A stretch of 64,000 nucleotides of DNA from Flavobacterium hibisci (GCF_020026925.1 NZ_JAIQDW010000001.1:1-64000), one strand, 5' to 3'. Numbered from the stretch's first letter, positions 52,326 through 63,163 are shown. Translations and numbers: made by a program. Notes: generated by a model from the sequence alone, not told the origin.

Positions 52326-55300
52326 CTAGAATTCAATGTTCACTCCTGCAGATGTAACTCTTGGTACAGGGTAACGGCCTAAATCAATACCACTTAGTGT
52401 TATATTTTGGTCTAAGTTTCCAAGAGCTGGATCAAAACCGGAATATTTTGTAAAAGTGTATAAGTTTTGAACGTTCACATACAATCTTACTTTAGTCAAA
52501 ATAGTATTTTCGAACATTCTGTCTGGTAAATCATAACTCAAAGAAACATTCTGAATTCTTAAATAAGAACCATCTTCAACAAATCTGTTAGAAATTCTGC
52601 CATTACCATTTGGATCATTCAGTGTAATTCTTGGTACATCTGTATTTTCGTTTGTACCTGGTTCAAAGGCATTTAAAGCCTGAGTGCTTACATTTCCAAA
52701 TCGGTCTCCAAATCCCGGATAGATTCCGTCAATATAATGACGTGTAAAGTTGTAGATCTGATTACCCTGACTTCCTGTTAATACAACTGATAAACTAAGG
52801 TTTTTGTATTTAAAGTTGTTTGTAAATGAATAGGTAAAATCAGGAATTGCATCTCCAATAGCGGTTTGGTCTTTACTGTCAATTTTTCCGTCATTATTAA
52901 GATCTTTAAAACGAATATCTCCAATTCCGGTTCCAGTTTCCTGAGTTGGTCCCGCAGCTAATTCGGCAGCATTTTTAAATAAGCCATCTGTTACGTATCC
53001 GTAAAATTGCCCTACAGGTTGTCCTTCTGTAGTTCTGGTAACGTTGTATAAATCAAATTGTACCTTTCCTAATAAAGATTTGCCCTGACCTTGAAAACTG
53101 GTTAGTTTGTTAGTGTATTTTGAGAAAATAACAGTGCTGTCCCATGAAAAATCATCTGTAACTATATTTCTGGTATTCAACGTAAGATCAATTCCTTTAG
53201 TTACAATTTCACCTGTATTCAGATAATAATTAAGTGCACTTTGATTTGACTCATCATTGATTTGTTTTGTAAGGAAATCAGATGAGTTTTTAACATAGTA
53301 ATCAAAATCTAATTTTACTCTGTTATTAAGCGTCGCCAATTCAAAACCAGCGTTAAGAGATTTAAGTGACTCCCATTTGATATTAGGATTACCTAAATTA
53401 TCAATAGTAGGCGATACGCCTCCAAAAGGAGATGCAAGTAGCGACAGGATAGTCTGGTACCTGTTTGCCGGTATATTTTGATTTCCTACGGCACCGTAAC
53501 CCGCTCTAAATTTCAAATAATCGATGCTATTTGATAAAGGTTCAAAGAATTTTTCGTTACTAACTGTCCATCCTCCCGAAAACGAAGGGAAATACCCCCA
53601 TTTGTTATTAGGACCGAAGTTGGATGAAGCATCCGCTCTTAATGAAGCAGAGAAGGAGTATCTGTCAGAAAAACTATAATTTAATCTTGAAATATAAGAT
53701 GTCATAGACCATCTTCCTGAACCATTTCCGTTAAGTGCAGTATCGATATCACCTATATTTAAGTTTGTAAAATCTTTATTTAAAAATGCCCCCGTTCTAT
53801 AACCACTTAAATATTCATATTTGCTCTCCTGTGCTTCCTGGCCTAGTAGGAAAGTAAAGTTATGTTTGTCGTTTATCGTCTTGTTATATGTCAGATAATT
53901 TTTGATATTCCAATAATAACTCTGATCCTGCTGTTTAAATGACTTGTTTAAAAGTTCAGATACATTTCCTAAAGTATATTTAGGTACAAAAGTGCCACTT
54001 TTAGCAAAGTTAAGATCGTATCCTAATTCGGTTCTGAAAACCAATCCTTTGATAAGGGTGAAATCAGCGAATAAATTACCATTAATTTTGAATCTTTCTG
54101 TAGTCGAATTGTTGTATTCTGCCAAAGCAATCGGATTGGTTGCTTCGTTTGCAGAAGATCCTAAACCGCTTGTTGGTCCTGCAAATGCTCCACTGGCATC
54201 CCTAACCGGTAATTCCGGTGATTGTCTTAATGTATTCATTACCAGACCACCTCTGTCATCGTTTCTTACTACTTTCTGCGACGACTTACTTACAGATAAG
54301 TTGTTACCTATTTTTAGCCAGGATTTAACATTAGAATCTACGTTTAGTCGCATCGATAATCTGTTAAAATCTGAGTTTAAAACAATTCCTTCCTGGTCAA
54401 AATAATTTAGGGAGGTGTAATAACGTGTTCCTTCTTTTTCGCCAGAAAATGAAAGCTGATGGCTGTACATCGCAGCCGATCTGAAAAGTTCGTTCTGCCA
54501 GTTTGTTCCATTTCCTAATAAATCAGGTTTTTGGTATTGAAAAGGGACCGGTTCACCGCTTAAAGTGAAAATTTTTGACTGGTATCTCGCATATTCAGGT
54601 AAGTTTAAAACATCTACTTTATTTGTTACTTCCTGATTCGCTAAATAGGTTTCGTAGGTAAATTTAGATTTTCCTTTTTTTCCTTTTTTGGTTGTAATCA
54701 AAACAACACCGTTTGCACCATTTGCACCATAGATTGCAGTTGCTGAAGCATCTTTTAAAATATCAATACTTTCAATATCTGAAATATTCAGGCCAGATAA
54801 AGCAGAACTTTTTGTTTGTCCGTTTCCGCCACCCAATGCACTGAAAGAAAATGTATCGTTGTTTTTATCTGCAAAAACAGGCGTTCCGTCAATAACATAT
54901 AATGGTTCGTTACCATTGATAGAAGTGATTCCTCTAATTTGAACAGAGATTCCTCCTCCTGGAGTTCCTGAATTCTGTGTAACATTTACACCTGCCGCTT
55001 TACCTACAAGGGCCTGATCGATAGAAGTAAAGGGCTTGTCCTGAATTTCAGAAGCTTTAATAGAAGAAACAGCACCGTTTATATCTTTTCTTTTTGAGGT
55101 TCCATATCCGATAACGACTACTTCATTTAGTTTTTCCAGTTCATCTACCATGACTACCTTCATCTCTGATTTTATATCTGCGGGTATAGTTACATTTTTA
55201 TAACCTATATAACTAAAAACAAGCATCGCTTTTGGCTCTACATTGTTTAATGTAAAACTGCCGTCAAAATCGGTTACGGTTCCGTTTTTTGTACCTTGTA

Positions 55301-55430
55301 CTACTACACTAACTCCGGGCAGACTAACTCCCCCTGATGTTACTTTACCTTTAACAGTTTGGGCAAAGAAAAAATTTCCCCACAGACATACTATTAAATA
55401 CAATAGTTTTTTTAATGTTCTCTTCTGCAT
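52326..55430 (-). CDS. SusC/RagA family TonB-dependent outer membrane transporter
   Basis: 1034 residues. A signal peptide of about 23 residues is followed by a carboxypeptidase-regulatory-like domain (GKVTSGGVSLPGVSVVVQGT...FSYIGYKNVTIP, about 25-100). The plug domain (VVVIGYGTSKRKDINGAVSSI...RGITSINGNEPLYVIDG...LKDASATAIYGANGANGVVLITTKKGKKG, about 105-250) and a long beta-barrel come next. It imports oligosaccharides with SusD using TonB energy. It is the first gene of the minus-strand PUL operon. I found no exact TAnnTTTG box upstream, as expected for an activator-dependent gene. Confidence 0.95.
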   Translation of the reverse strand: MQKRTLKKLLYLIVCLWGNFFFAQTVKGKVTSGGVSLPGVSVVVQGTKNGTVTDFDGSFTLNNVEPKAMLVFSYIGYKNVTIPADIKSEMKVVMVDELEKLNEVVVIGYGTSKRKDINGAVSSIKASEIQDKPFTSIDQALVGKAAGVNVTQNSGTPGGGISVQIRGITSINGNEPLYVIDGTPVFADKNNDTFSFSALGGGNGQTKSSALSGLNISDIESIDILKDASATAIYGANGANGVVLITTKKGKKGKSKFTYETYLANQEVTNKVDVLNLPEYARYQSKIFTLSGEPVPFQYQKPDLLGNGTNWQNELFRSAAMYSHQLSFSGEKEGTRYYTSLNYFDQEGIVLNSDFNRLSMRLNVDSNVKSWLKIGNNLSVSKSSQKVVRNDDRGGLVMNTLRQSPELPVRDASGAFAGPTSGLGSSANEATNPIALAEYNNSTTERFKINGNLFADFTLIKGLVFRTELGYDLNFAKSGTFVPKYTLGNVSELLNKSFKQQDQSYYWNIKNYLTYNKTINDKHNFTFLLGQEAQESKYEYLSGYRTGAFLNKDFTNLNIGDIDTALNGNGSGRWSMTSYISRLNYSFSDRYSFSASLRADASSNFGPNNKWGYFPSFSGGWTVSNEKFFEPLSNSIDYLKFRAGYGAVGNQNIPANRYQTILSLLASPFGGVSPTIDNLGNPNIKWESLKSLNAGFELATLNNRVKLDFDYYVKNSSDFLTKQINDESNQSALNYYLNTGEIVTKGIDLTLNTRNIVTDDFSWDSTVIFSKYTNKLTSFQGQGKSLLGKVQFDLYNVTRTTEGQPVGQFYGYVTDGLFKNAAELAAGPTQETGTGIGDIRFKDLNNDGKIDSKDQTAIGDAIPDFTYSFTNNFKYKNLSLSVVLTGSQGNQIYNFTRHYIDGIYPGFGDRFGNVSTQALNAFEPGTNENTDVPRITLNDPNGNGRISNRFVEDGSYLRIQNVSLSYDLPDRMFENTILTKVRLYVNVQNLYTFTKYSGFDPALGNLDQNITLSGIDLGRYPVPRVTSAGVNIEF

Positions 55431-55811
55431 ACAATTTGGTTGTTTGAGTTTGGATTAAATAATTAGTTTATTTTTTATTAGTGAATATTTACGTTTTTGA
55501 TCTTTTTACATTAACATCACTTAAAGTGTGAAAATGAAAATCATTTCTTAAATATTTCTTAACGAAAGTAAAATCTAAGGCAATGAAAGTGTAAAACGTA
55601 TGAAGCAAATCGTGCATCAAATGATGTAAAATAAAGTGATGAGGTACTGTAATTGCTTAAAAATGACCGAATCATCAAAAAAAGTATTCCTGAAGTATTG
55701 CTAAAAAAAATATGCTAAAAAAAATCCATTAATAAAAAAACGGGAGTATTTTATTAAAAGCATAAATATGAAAGAAGTAAAGTCAAAATATCTTAGTAAG
55801 TATCATTATAA
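55431..55811. other. Gene-free region upstream of susC
   Basis: About 380 nt of AT-rich DNA between susC and the regulator terminator. It must contain the susC promoter and activator sites. I found no exact TAnnTTTG box on the minus strand, no copy of the ATG(T/C)CCCTC repeat and no open frame of note. Short ATCA/TGAT words recur between 55590 and 55690. Confidence 0.5.
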
Positions 55812-55842
55812 AAAAAGCTCCGATTGAATATCGAAGCTTTTT
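55812..55842 (-). terminator. Intrinsic terminator of the hybrid regulator gene
   Basis: AAAAAGCTCCGAT and ATCGAAGCTTTTT pair fully on the minus strand with one G-T wobble, followed by T residues, just past the stop at 55864. Confidence 0.85.
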
Positions 55843-55863
55843 AACAGAGATGAAGATTATTTT

Positions 55864-58800
55864 TTATTCATTTGTACCTTTTTCCTGAGTAGGCAGGTAG
55901 CCATATTTAATTTTATAACATTTGGCAAAATAGGAGGGAGACGGAAATCCTACTTTATAACTGATTTCATTAATATTGACTTCTTTATTTCCCTGTTCGA
56001 GTAACTGTTTTGCTTTTTCTAACCTGACATTTCTAATAAACTCATTTACTGAAACACCTGTTAATGTTTTAATTTTTCGGTACAATTGACTTCGGCTCAG
56101 GAACACCTTTGAAGAGAGTAATTCGACACTCAATTCAGATTCGCTAATGTTTTCATTAATATAATGAAGGATTTTCTGAATGAAATCGTTATCCAATGAT
56201 GTGGTTTTTTCTTTCCCTTGTTTTGTGATTCCGGTGTAAAATTTCTTAAACATTATTTGGCGGCTGGTAATAAGCTGAGCGAGACTGGATTTTAAAATAT
56301 CCAATTCAAATGGCTTGCTCAGATACATATCAGCACCAGAGTCGATACCCTCCAGTCTGTCATTGACCATTGCTTTGGCAGAAAGCATCAATAAAGGAAT
56401 GTGACTGGTTTTTAAGTCTCCTTTGATATTTTTACACATTTCCAAACCGTCCATTACTGGCATAATGACATCTGTAATTATGATATCCGGTAATTTCTGA
56501 ACGGCAAGTTCGTAGCCTTTTTTACCGTTTTCGGCTGTAATAACTTTGTATAATTTGCTCAGTTCCTGTTTGAGATAATTTCTTAATTCGAGATTATCTT
56601 CTACAATTAAAACAGTGTATGCTTTTGCAGTATCTACTGCATTTTTTTTGGTAAACTGATCATCAATTTCGTCTTCTTCGGTTTGATTTTTATATTCAAA
56701 TAAAAATTTATTTTTAATTTTTTCTATTTCAAAAACTTCGTCAATTATTTCATTTTCTTTATAAAAAGATTTTCCTAAAGGAAATGTAACCGTAAATTTT
56801 GTGCCTTCTCCCAGTTTGCTTTCAACGTCAATTTTTCCTTTATGCAGTTCAACAAATTCTTTTACAACTTCCAGTCCGATGCCTGTGCTGCCGTAATAAT
56901 CCTTATTTAGGTTATTAACCTGATAAAATCTGTCAAAAATTCTTTTCAAATCTTCGCTTCGAATTCCGGAACCTGTATCTGTGATTGTTATCGAAAAAGA
57001 GGGAACTTTATTTCCATCTATCAACAGCATGGTATCATGATTTGATTCTGTGATGAAAATCTTTATCGAGCCATTATCCGGTGTGAATTTAAAGGCATTT
57101 GAAATAATATTAAACAGTATTTTTTCCAGCATTTTAGGATCCAGCCAGTCTTCGAGTTCATCAGCTGAGGATTCAAAATCAATTTTAATATTTCGAACAG
57201 CGGCTTCTTCATCAAAATAGCTGATAATGCCTTCGGTAAAGGCGACTACTTCGACTTTCTTCACCTGAAGGAAAACTTTGTTGAACTCTAATTTGTTAAA
57301 ATCCATCAGTTCATTGATTAGCCGTGAAAGCCTGTCTGAACTTTTGTGTACGATTTTTAATTTATTATGTATTTCACGGGACAAACTCCTGCTTCTCAAA
57401 ATATCCTCCAAAGGATTAATGATCAGTGTAAGCGGGGTCCTGAACTCATGTGAAATATTGGTAAAAAACTGAAGTTTCTTATTGTTTAATTTCTCTAACT
57501 GAATCGTTTTTTCTCTTTCTAAAATTATAGCTTGTTTTGCTTTAAAACGATTTTGATAAATTTTATTGAAATATATAATTAAGGAAACTAAAATTGATAT
57601 GTATATAAAATAAGCCCAAATTGTTTTCCACCAGGGTGGTAAAATTTTTATTTTCAGTTCTAATTGATCATTGCTCCAGGAGCCATCAGCATTTGCTGCT
57701 TTTACTTTAAAAATATAATTGCCCGGCTCGAGGTTAGTATAAGTGGCGGTTCTGTTGTTTCCAACATAATTCCAGTCTTTTTCAAAACCTTCCAGATAAT
57801 AAGCGTATTGGTTTTTTTTAGAATAATTATAGTTAATTCCCACATATTCAATTGTAAAAACGGACTGAGTGTAGTCAAGAATAATTTCTTTTGTTTGGGA
57901 AATTACTTTGTTTAATGGCGAATGATTTTCATTTGGCTTTACAGACTGATTGAATAATTTAAAATCACTGAAATACAAACTAGGTGCTTTTTCTGTTTTT
58001 TTAATTTCATTTGGATTAAAGTAATTTACTCCTTCATAACTGCCAAAATACAAATCCCCATTTCCGTCTTTAAAGACAGCATTATTATTAAAATCATTGT
58101 CAACGAGACCATCATCTTTGTTGAAATTAGTACTTTTTTTGTTTTTTAAATCTAATTTTGTTAATCCGGAACCGCCGCTTAGCCATAAATAACCGTTATT
58201 ATCAGAAATTATAGCGCGTACAGATTTCTCTTTGAAGCCTGGAAAATCATCATAATTTGAAAATATCTTAGTTTTTTTATTATAACTAAATAAGCCCTGT
58301 GCATCTGTACCTATCCATACGGTTTTATCGTTAGATTCATAAATGGATAAAATGGTCTGAATGCTATAGTCGTTATTCATGCCTTTAAACATAGCATCCC
58401 GCATCTTAATTACTTTAAAATGAGAATCATCTTTGATGTTTACCTGATATAGTCCTAAGATTGTTCCCACCCACAGCACATCATCCGAGTCAACAAATAC
58501 TTTACGTATAAAAGCCTTATCCAAATCATTTTCTATAAATGGTTTAAAGTTGCAATGAATAAATGTATTGGTCTTATTATCAAAATAATGCAGTCCTTTT
58601 ATAAAAGATCCAATCCAGATTCTGCCTTTCGAATCTTCCGAAAAACTAAAAATCCGGTTTGATTTTAAACCCGCTGTATTGGCTGTGTTATAGTTTATAA
58701 ATCTGGTAGTTCCGTTTTTTAAAAAATAAATACCGCGATCCCAGCTTCCAATCCATATGTTTTGTTTGCTGTCTATAAAAATGGTCTGAATATCAGCAGC

Positions 58801-60021
58801 ATCTAAACCTGAATAATAATTTTGATTGGTTTTGTTAACGTGAATATAGCTTTTGCCAGCAAGATTATAAATGTCGAGCCCTCCACCTTCATTGCTTATG
58901 AGTAAATTGCCTTTTTTATCTTTTACAACAGAAGTAACATAGCTTGTCTGCAGGGAATTATCATTGTTTGCCAATGATTCAAGCGAATTGAATTTATTGT
59001 TAGGCTTATCAAATACACCAAGCCCTTTATTAAAATAGCCTAACCAGAGCCGTTTTTCCTTATCTTCATACAATGACCAGACAGAATTGGATTTTAAACT
59101 GAAATTGTTGTATTTGCTGTGCAAGTATTTTTTTAGAATCTGTCCTTTATAATTTACAACTAGTAATCCATCATTCTCTGTACCACAAATGATGTAATCA
59201 TGACTGCTTTTTACGATTGATAAGATTTTATTTTTGGTAATTGGGTAGTTTTCAAATTGATAGTTATCGGTTTCAGGTTTGATTTTGATCAGGCCATTTT
59301 CGGTTGTTCCAAGCCATAAGAATCCAAATTTATCGATTACAATATTTTCGATATCGTCCAGTAACGGGGTTCTTTTGAATTTATCTTTAAAAACCTGTTT
59401 TACTTTTCCGCTCAGATCAATTTCCAAAAGACCATAACTTGTGCCCAAATAGATAATACCATCCTTGTCTTTTACTGATGACTTAATTAAAAAGTTGGGT
59501 TTTTCAAGTACTTTTGAATGGACTAAAGATGTTTTTAACGTTTTTATATTGAGCTTAAACAACCCAAAACCATAAGCACCTAAATATAAATTACCGTTAT
59601 TATCTTCAATAATTGTTTTTATTGTTATAGGTTCATTATACCCTTTTACGATTACATCTCCAATATTAATCTTGGTAAAATTATCTAAATCCCTGTTGTA
59701 CAAGCATAAACCTTCATCAGTGCCAATCCATAAATTGTTGTTCGAATCGATAAAAGTGGTGTAAATAAAATTACTGCTAACTGAACCCGGTTTTTTATTC
59801 TGTTCATATCCAAAATAATTTACACCATCGTATCGATACAAGCCGGCACCATTAGTACCTATCCAGATAAATCCGTTTTTGTCCTGTATGATAGAAGAAA
59901 TAGCTCTTTTTGAAGTAGTTTCGGGGATGCTTCTAAATTGGTAACTATCAAATTTTCCCTGAGAGAGCAGATGGTTTACAAACACAAAGTAACATAACAG
60001 TATATATTTGATACTTTTCAT
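55864..60021 (-). CDS. Hybrid two-component system regulator (HTCS) of the PUL
   Basis: 1385 residues combining sensor, kinase, receiver and DNA-binding parts. A signal/anchor leads to many periplasmic Reg_prop beta-propeller repeats (GFIWIGTNGAGLYRYDG-type, about 25-690) and a Y_Y_Y domain (about 700-780). A membrane helix follows near 795-815, then HisKA with the phosphate-accepting His in FTNISHEFRTPLTLI (near 855), a HATPase domain, a receiver with Asp in DIIITDVIMPVMDG (near 1180) and an AraC-type helix-turn-helix (about 1285-1380). Such proteins bind an oligosaccharide in the periplasm and switch on neighbouring PUL genes. Confidence 0.96.
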   Translation of the reverse strand: MKSIKYILLCYFVFVNHLLSQGKFDSYQFRSIPETTSKRAISSIIQDKNGFIWIGTNGAGLYRYDGVNYFGYEQNKKPGSVSSNFIYTTFIDSNNNLWIGTDEGLCLYNRDLDNFTKINIGDVIVKGYNEPITIKTIIEDNNGNLYLGAYGFGLFKLNIKTLKTSLVHSKVLEKPNFLIKSSVKDKDGIIYLGTSYGLLEIDLSGKVKQVFKDKFKRTPLLDDIENIVIDKFGFLWLGTTENGLIKIKPETDNYQFENYPITKNKILSIVKSSHDYIICGTENDGLLVVNYKGQILKKYLHSKYNNFSLKSNSVWSLYEDKEKRLWLGYFNKGLGVFDKPNNKFNSLESLANNDNSLQTSYVTSVVKDKKGNLLISNEGGGLDIYNLAGKSYIHVNKTNQNYYSGLDAADIQTIFIDSKQNIWIGSWDRGIYFLKNGTTRFINYNTANTAGLKSNRIFSFSEDSKGRIWIGSFIKGLHYFDNKTNTFIHCNFKPFIENDLDKAFIRKVFVDSDDVLWVGTILGLYQVNIKDDSHFKVIKMRDAMFKGMNNDYSIQTILSIYESNDKTVWIGTDAQGLFSYNKKTKIFSNYDDFPGFKEKSVRAIISDNNGYLWLSGGSGLTKLDLKNKKSTNFNKDDGLVDNDFNNNAVFKDGNGDLYFGSYEGVNYFNPNEIKKTEKAPSLYFSDFKLFNQSVKPNENHSPLNKVISQTKEIILDYTQSVFTIEYVGINYNYSKKNQYAYYLEGFEKDWNYVGNNRTATYTNLEPGNYIFKVKAANADGSWSNDQLELKIKILPPWWKTIWAYFIYISILVSLIIYFNKIYQNRFKAKQAIILEREKTIQLEKLNNKKLQFFTNISHEFRTPLTLIINPLEDILRSRSLSREIHNKLKIVHKSSDRLSRLINELMDFNKLEFNKVFLQVKKVEVVAFTEGIISYFDEEAAVRNIKIDFESSADELEDWLDPKMLEKILFNIISNAFKFTPDNGSIKIFITESNHDTMLLIDGNKVPSFSITITDTGSGIRSEDLKRIFDRFYQVNNLNKDYYGSTGIGLEVVKEFVELHKGKIDVESKLGEGTKFTVTFPLGKSFYKENEIIDEVFEIEKIKNKFLFEYKNQTEEDEIDDQFTKKNAVDTAKAYTVLIVEDNLELRNYLKQELSKLYKVITAENGKKGYELAVQKLPDIIITDVIMPVMDGLEMCKNIKGDLKTSHIPLLMLSAKAMVNDRLEGIDSGADMYLSKPFELDILKSSLAQLITSRQIMFKKFYTGITKQGKEKTTSLDNDFIQKILHYINENISESELSVELLSSKVFLSRSQLYRKIKTLTGVSVNEFIRNVRLEKAKQLLEQGNKEVNINEISYKVGFPSPSYFAKCYKIKYGYLPTQEKGTNE

Positions 60022-60167
60022 TCAGACTTAATGTTATTGGTTATCAATTTTATAGGATATAAACTTTCCAAATTATTTTTTTTGAATTTTTATCGTGAAA
60101 ACAATATTAATAAATCTATACAGAACACTTTACTTATTTCTATATAATTTTTATACATTGCTAAAAA

Positions 60168-60203
60168 CCTGAGCACGATTAATAACTTTTAATCGTACTC
60201 AGG
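60168..60203 (-). terminator. Intrinsic terminator after the GH3 gene
   Basis: CCTGAGCACGATTAA (60168-60182) pairs with TTAATCGTACTCAGG (60189-60203), a 15-bp stem with one wobble. On the minus strand TTTTT follows. It separates the GH3 gene from the regulator gene. Confidence 0.88.
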
Positions 60204-60248
60204 TAATAAGATTGTAATGTAAATCAGATTTTTTAATTCCGAAGTGTT

Positions 60249-62534
60249 TTATTTAACTTCAAATTTACTGGTTAAACCTTCGTTGGAATTCCAGCCTACC
60301 ATAACATTAAATAATCCTGGCTCCACTAAAAACTTTCCATTATTGTCATAAAAACCAAGTTCTGCATCCGTTAGTGTAAATTGAATTGTTTTTGTTTCTC
60401 CCTTTTTTAAAGTAACAAGTTCAAATCCTTTTAATTCCTTAATCGGTCTTACAATACTGGCAACAGGATCATTTAAGTACAATTGGACAACTTCTTTACC
60501 ATCAAAATCACCAGTATTGGTAACCTCTACGGAGATTTCAATTTTTTCTCCTTTTTGAAAAGAAGTTTTAGCCATCTTTAGGTTTTTATAAGCGAAAGAA
60601 GTATAGCTTAATCCATAACCAAATGGATACAAAGGTGTTTTCTCCACATCAGAATAATGCGACCAAAATACATTTTGATCCTTATCTACAGGTCTTCCTG
60701 TATTGTATAAATTATAGTAAATAGGGCATTGACCTACATTTCGTGGGAATGACATTGGCAATTTTCCGCTTGGTATGTAATCTCCGTATAAAACCTGAGC
60801 GATGGCGTTTCCGGATTGTGTTCCTAACTGCCAGGCTTCAACAATAGCAGGGATATTTTCTGCAGCCCATGGCAATGCCAGCGGACGACCATTATTTAAA
60901 ACCAAAACCACATTAGGGTTTACTTTGTAAATTTCTTCTAATAATTGCTGTTGGTTTCCAGGCAGACCTATTTCTGTTCTACTGCGCCCTTCGCCACTTT
61001 GAAAACCAATTTCGCCCAGAACCATCACGACAACATCAGCATTTTTAGCTGCTTTTTTTGCTGCTTCAAATCCGGAAAAATCCGTCATATTGATTTTTAC
61101 TTCGTCTAAAAATGTCTGTTTGTTTAGAGCGACATCTGTTCCTTTTTCGAAAACCAAAGAATTGTTTTTGTATTGCTGCATACCTTCAAGGACTGAAATT
61201 GCGGTGTTGTCATCAGCTGCAATTCTCCAGCTTCCTAACGGACTGTTTTTATCATTTGCCAAAGCGCCTATCAAAGCAATTTTTTGTCCGGATTTCTTTA
61301 GCGGAAGCAGATTTTTATCATTTTTCAACAAAACAATCGACTTTTTAGCCATGTCCAGGACGTCATCATTATTAGCTTTACTACCAATATCTGATTTTTC
61401 TCTGGCTTCATCACAATATCTGTACGGATCGTCAAACAGACCTAATTCAAATTTTACTCGTAGGATTCTGCGTACAGCATCATTAATGACACTTTCTTTG
61501 ACAATACCTTTTTTTACTAACTGAACTAATTCTTTCACATAAATACTGGATTCCATATCCATATCAGAACCTGCAATAGCGGCTTTTTGAGCGGCATCAG
61601 CACCATTTGCGGCATAACCGTGCGTAATCATTTCGGCTATGGATGCCCAGTCAGAAACTACAAAACCTTTAAAACCCCAGGCTCCTTTTAAAATATCCCT
61701 TTGTAAAAAGATGTTTCCGGTTGCCGGAATGCCATTCAGCGTATTAAACGAATTCATAAAAGTTCCAATTCCAGCGTCAACTGTAGCTTTAAAAGGAGGT
61801 AATACTGTATTGTATAGTTTAGAATTACTCATATCAACACTATTGTAATCGCGTCCGGCTTCTACAAAACCATAACCTGCGAAATGTTTGGCACAAGCCA
61901 CTATTGAAGTATTTGAACCTAATTTTTCTCCCTGAAAACCATGAACTCTTGCTCTTGCAATTTTGCTTCCCAAATAAGGATCTTCACCGGCACCTTCCAT
62001 TACACGTCCCCATCTCGCATCGTTAGAAATATCTACATTAGGTGCGAAAGTCCAGTTTAATCCTGATGCGGAGGCTTCAAGAGCAGCAACACGAGCCGAA
62101 TTTTTAATTGCTTCTAAATCCCAACTTGCGGCTTCTGCCAATGGAATAGGGCTTAGGGTTTTGTAACCATGAATAACATCAAAACCAAAAATAAGCGGAA
62201 TGCCAAGGCGGGTTTCTTCAACGGCTATTTTTTGTACGGCCCTGACTTCCTTAACTCCGCGAACGGTCAGCATAGAACCCACAAGGCCTTTCTTTAAATT
62301 ATTGTATTTTTCTTCATTAGAGCCTGATTCCGGTTTTGGTCCGGTAACATCCCATGAACCATTGTATTGATTCATTTGTCCCACCTTTTCTTCCAAAGTC
62401 ATTTCTTTCATCAAAAGTGAAATACGTTCTTCAACTGGTTTGTTGACGTCCAGGTGTTTTTTGGTTTGGGCGTATCCGTTTCCAAAAAAGATAAGCAGTA
62501 AAAAGGAATATCTTTTAATTTGTTTTTTCATCAT
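60249..62534 (-). CDS. Glycoside hydrolase family 3 beta-glycosidase (BglX-like)
   Basis: 761 residues. A signal peptide (about 1-22, ending GYAQ) is followed by the GH3 N-terminal barrel, with VCAKHFAGYG-type catalytic-site region and the nucleophile D295 in GFVVSDWASIAEM. The C-terminal domain (KNADVVVMVLGE...GEGRSRTEIGLPGNQQQLL) and a terminal fibronectin III-like domain (KTSFQKGEKIEISVEVTNTGDFDGKEVVQLYLND) complete the three-domain BglX layout. It is periplasmic and would release glucose or xylose from imported oligosaccharides. It lies upstream of the regulator gene on the same strand but has its own terminator. Confidence 0.94.
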   Translation of the reverse strand: MMKKQIKRYSFLLLIFFGNGYAQTKKHLDVNKPVEERISLLMKEMTLEEKVGQMNQYNGSWDVTGPKPESGSNEEKYNNLKKGLVGSMLTVRGVKEVRAVQKIAVEETRLGIPLIFGFDVIHGYKTLSPIPLAEAASWDLEAIKNSARVAALEASASGLNWTFAPNVDISNDARWGRVMEGAGEDPYLGSKIARARVHGFQGEKLGSNTSIVACAKHFAGYGFVEAGRDYNSVDMSNSKLYNTVLPPFKATVDAGIGTFMNSFNTLNGIPATGNIFLQRDILKGAWGFKGFVVSDWASIAEMITHGYAANGADAAQKAAIAGSDMDMESSIYVKELVQLVKKGIVKESVINDAVRRILRVKFELGLFDDPYRYCDEAREKSDIGSKANNDDVLDMAKKSIVLLKNDKNLLPLKKSGQKIALIGALANDKNSPLGSWRIAADDNTAISVLEGMQQYKNNSLVFEKGTDVALNKQTFLDEVKINMTDFSGFEAAKKAAKNADVVVMVLGEIGFQSGEGRSRTEIGLPGNQQQLLEEIYKVNPNVVLVLNNGRPLALPWAAENIPAIVEAWQLGTQSGNAIAQVLYGDYIPSGKLPMSFPRNVGQCPIYYNLYNTGRPVDKDQNVFWSHYSDVEKTPLYPFGYGLSYTSFAYKNLKMAKTSFQKGEKIEISVEVTNTGDFDGKEVVQLYLNDPVASIVRPIKELKGFELVTLKKGETKTIQFTLTDAELGFYDNNGKFLVEPGLFNVMVGWNSNEGLTSKFEVK

Positions 62535-63103
62535 CGTTTTTTAGTTTATAGAAAGTTTGTAAAATCATGTACAATCATGAATATTATCTTTTGATAGAAT
62601 TATTTTGAACTGAAATAGTCTCTCAAATCAATATTATTTAAGCCCGTAAATGTACTTTTACAGTAGTAATCATGATGAAAAATTTGAAGCATTATGTAAG
62701 ACAAATGATGTATTTACGAGATATCAATGTGAGTAAACAACAAGATCATTATAAAACATACTCAATAAATAATTTGTCTTTTGGTAAAGGTTCTTCGTTT
62801 TTAAAATTTAATTTTAAGGGAGTAGATTTTTTTGGTTTTTAAAAAAAGATGGTATTTGTAAAAATTATTTTCATTTCAATATCGATAAATTTATCTTATT
62901 AAAAACAATTTGTATATTTTGATTTTAAAGCAAAATTTTATTTTTTGCATGCAACAAGTCATTTCTTGTGAGTTTTTGACTTAAAAGCTCTTATTCGCGT
63001 TTTTGCTTTTTTTCTTTGGCTAAAAAATTTTTCAATCTACTTTGTCTAAATGTTTTTAGAAAAAATGCATTACTTTAGTGTTTCAAATATTTTTTATATT
63101 GAT
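62535..63103. other. Gene-free divergent region between the GH3 and GH2 genes
   Basis: AT-rich DNA without a credible open frame on either strand. Near the GH3 start, ATCATG-TACA-ATCATG (about 62565-62580) forms a 10-bp-spaced direct repeat. No exact TAnnTTTG box is seen for the GH3 gene. The GH2-proximal part is described separately. Confidence 0.5.
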
Positions 63104-63163
63104 ATGTCCCTCTTAATTTCATGTAATGCCCCTCATGGTCTTACAGGGTGTTATCTAAATTTG
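63104..63163 (+). promoter_or_regulatory. GH2 gene promoter with upstream direct repeats (candidate HTCS site)
   Basis: TAAATTTG (63156-63163) is an exact -7 box, but no TTTG stands at -33. Instead ATGTCCCTC (63104-63112) and ATGCCCCTC (63126-63134) form a direct repeat with a 22-bp step, two helical turns, whose second copy ends where -33 would be. The layout fits an AraC-type activator that replaces the -33 contact. Confidence 0.6.

Noticed and set aside
62641..63100. Search for a small gene in the 776-nt GH3-GH2 intergenic region
   Set aside because: Only short AT-rich frames with frequent stops on both strands. It reads as a regulatory region.
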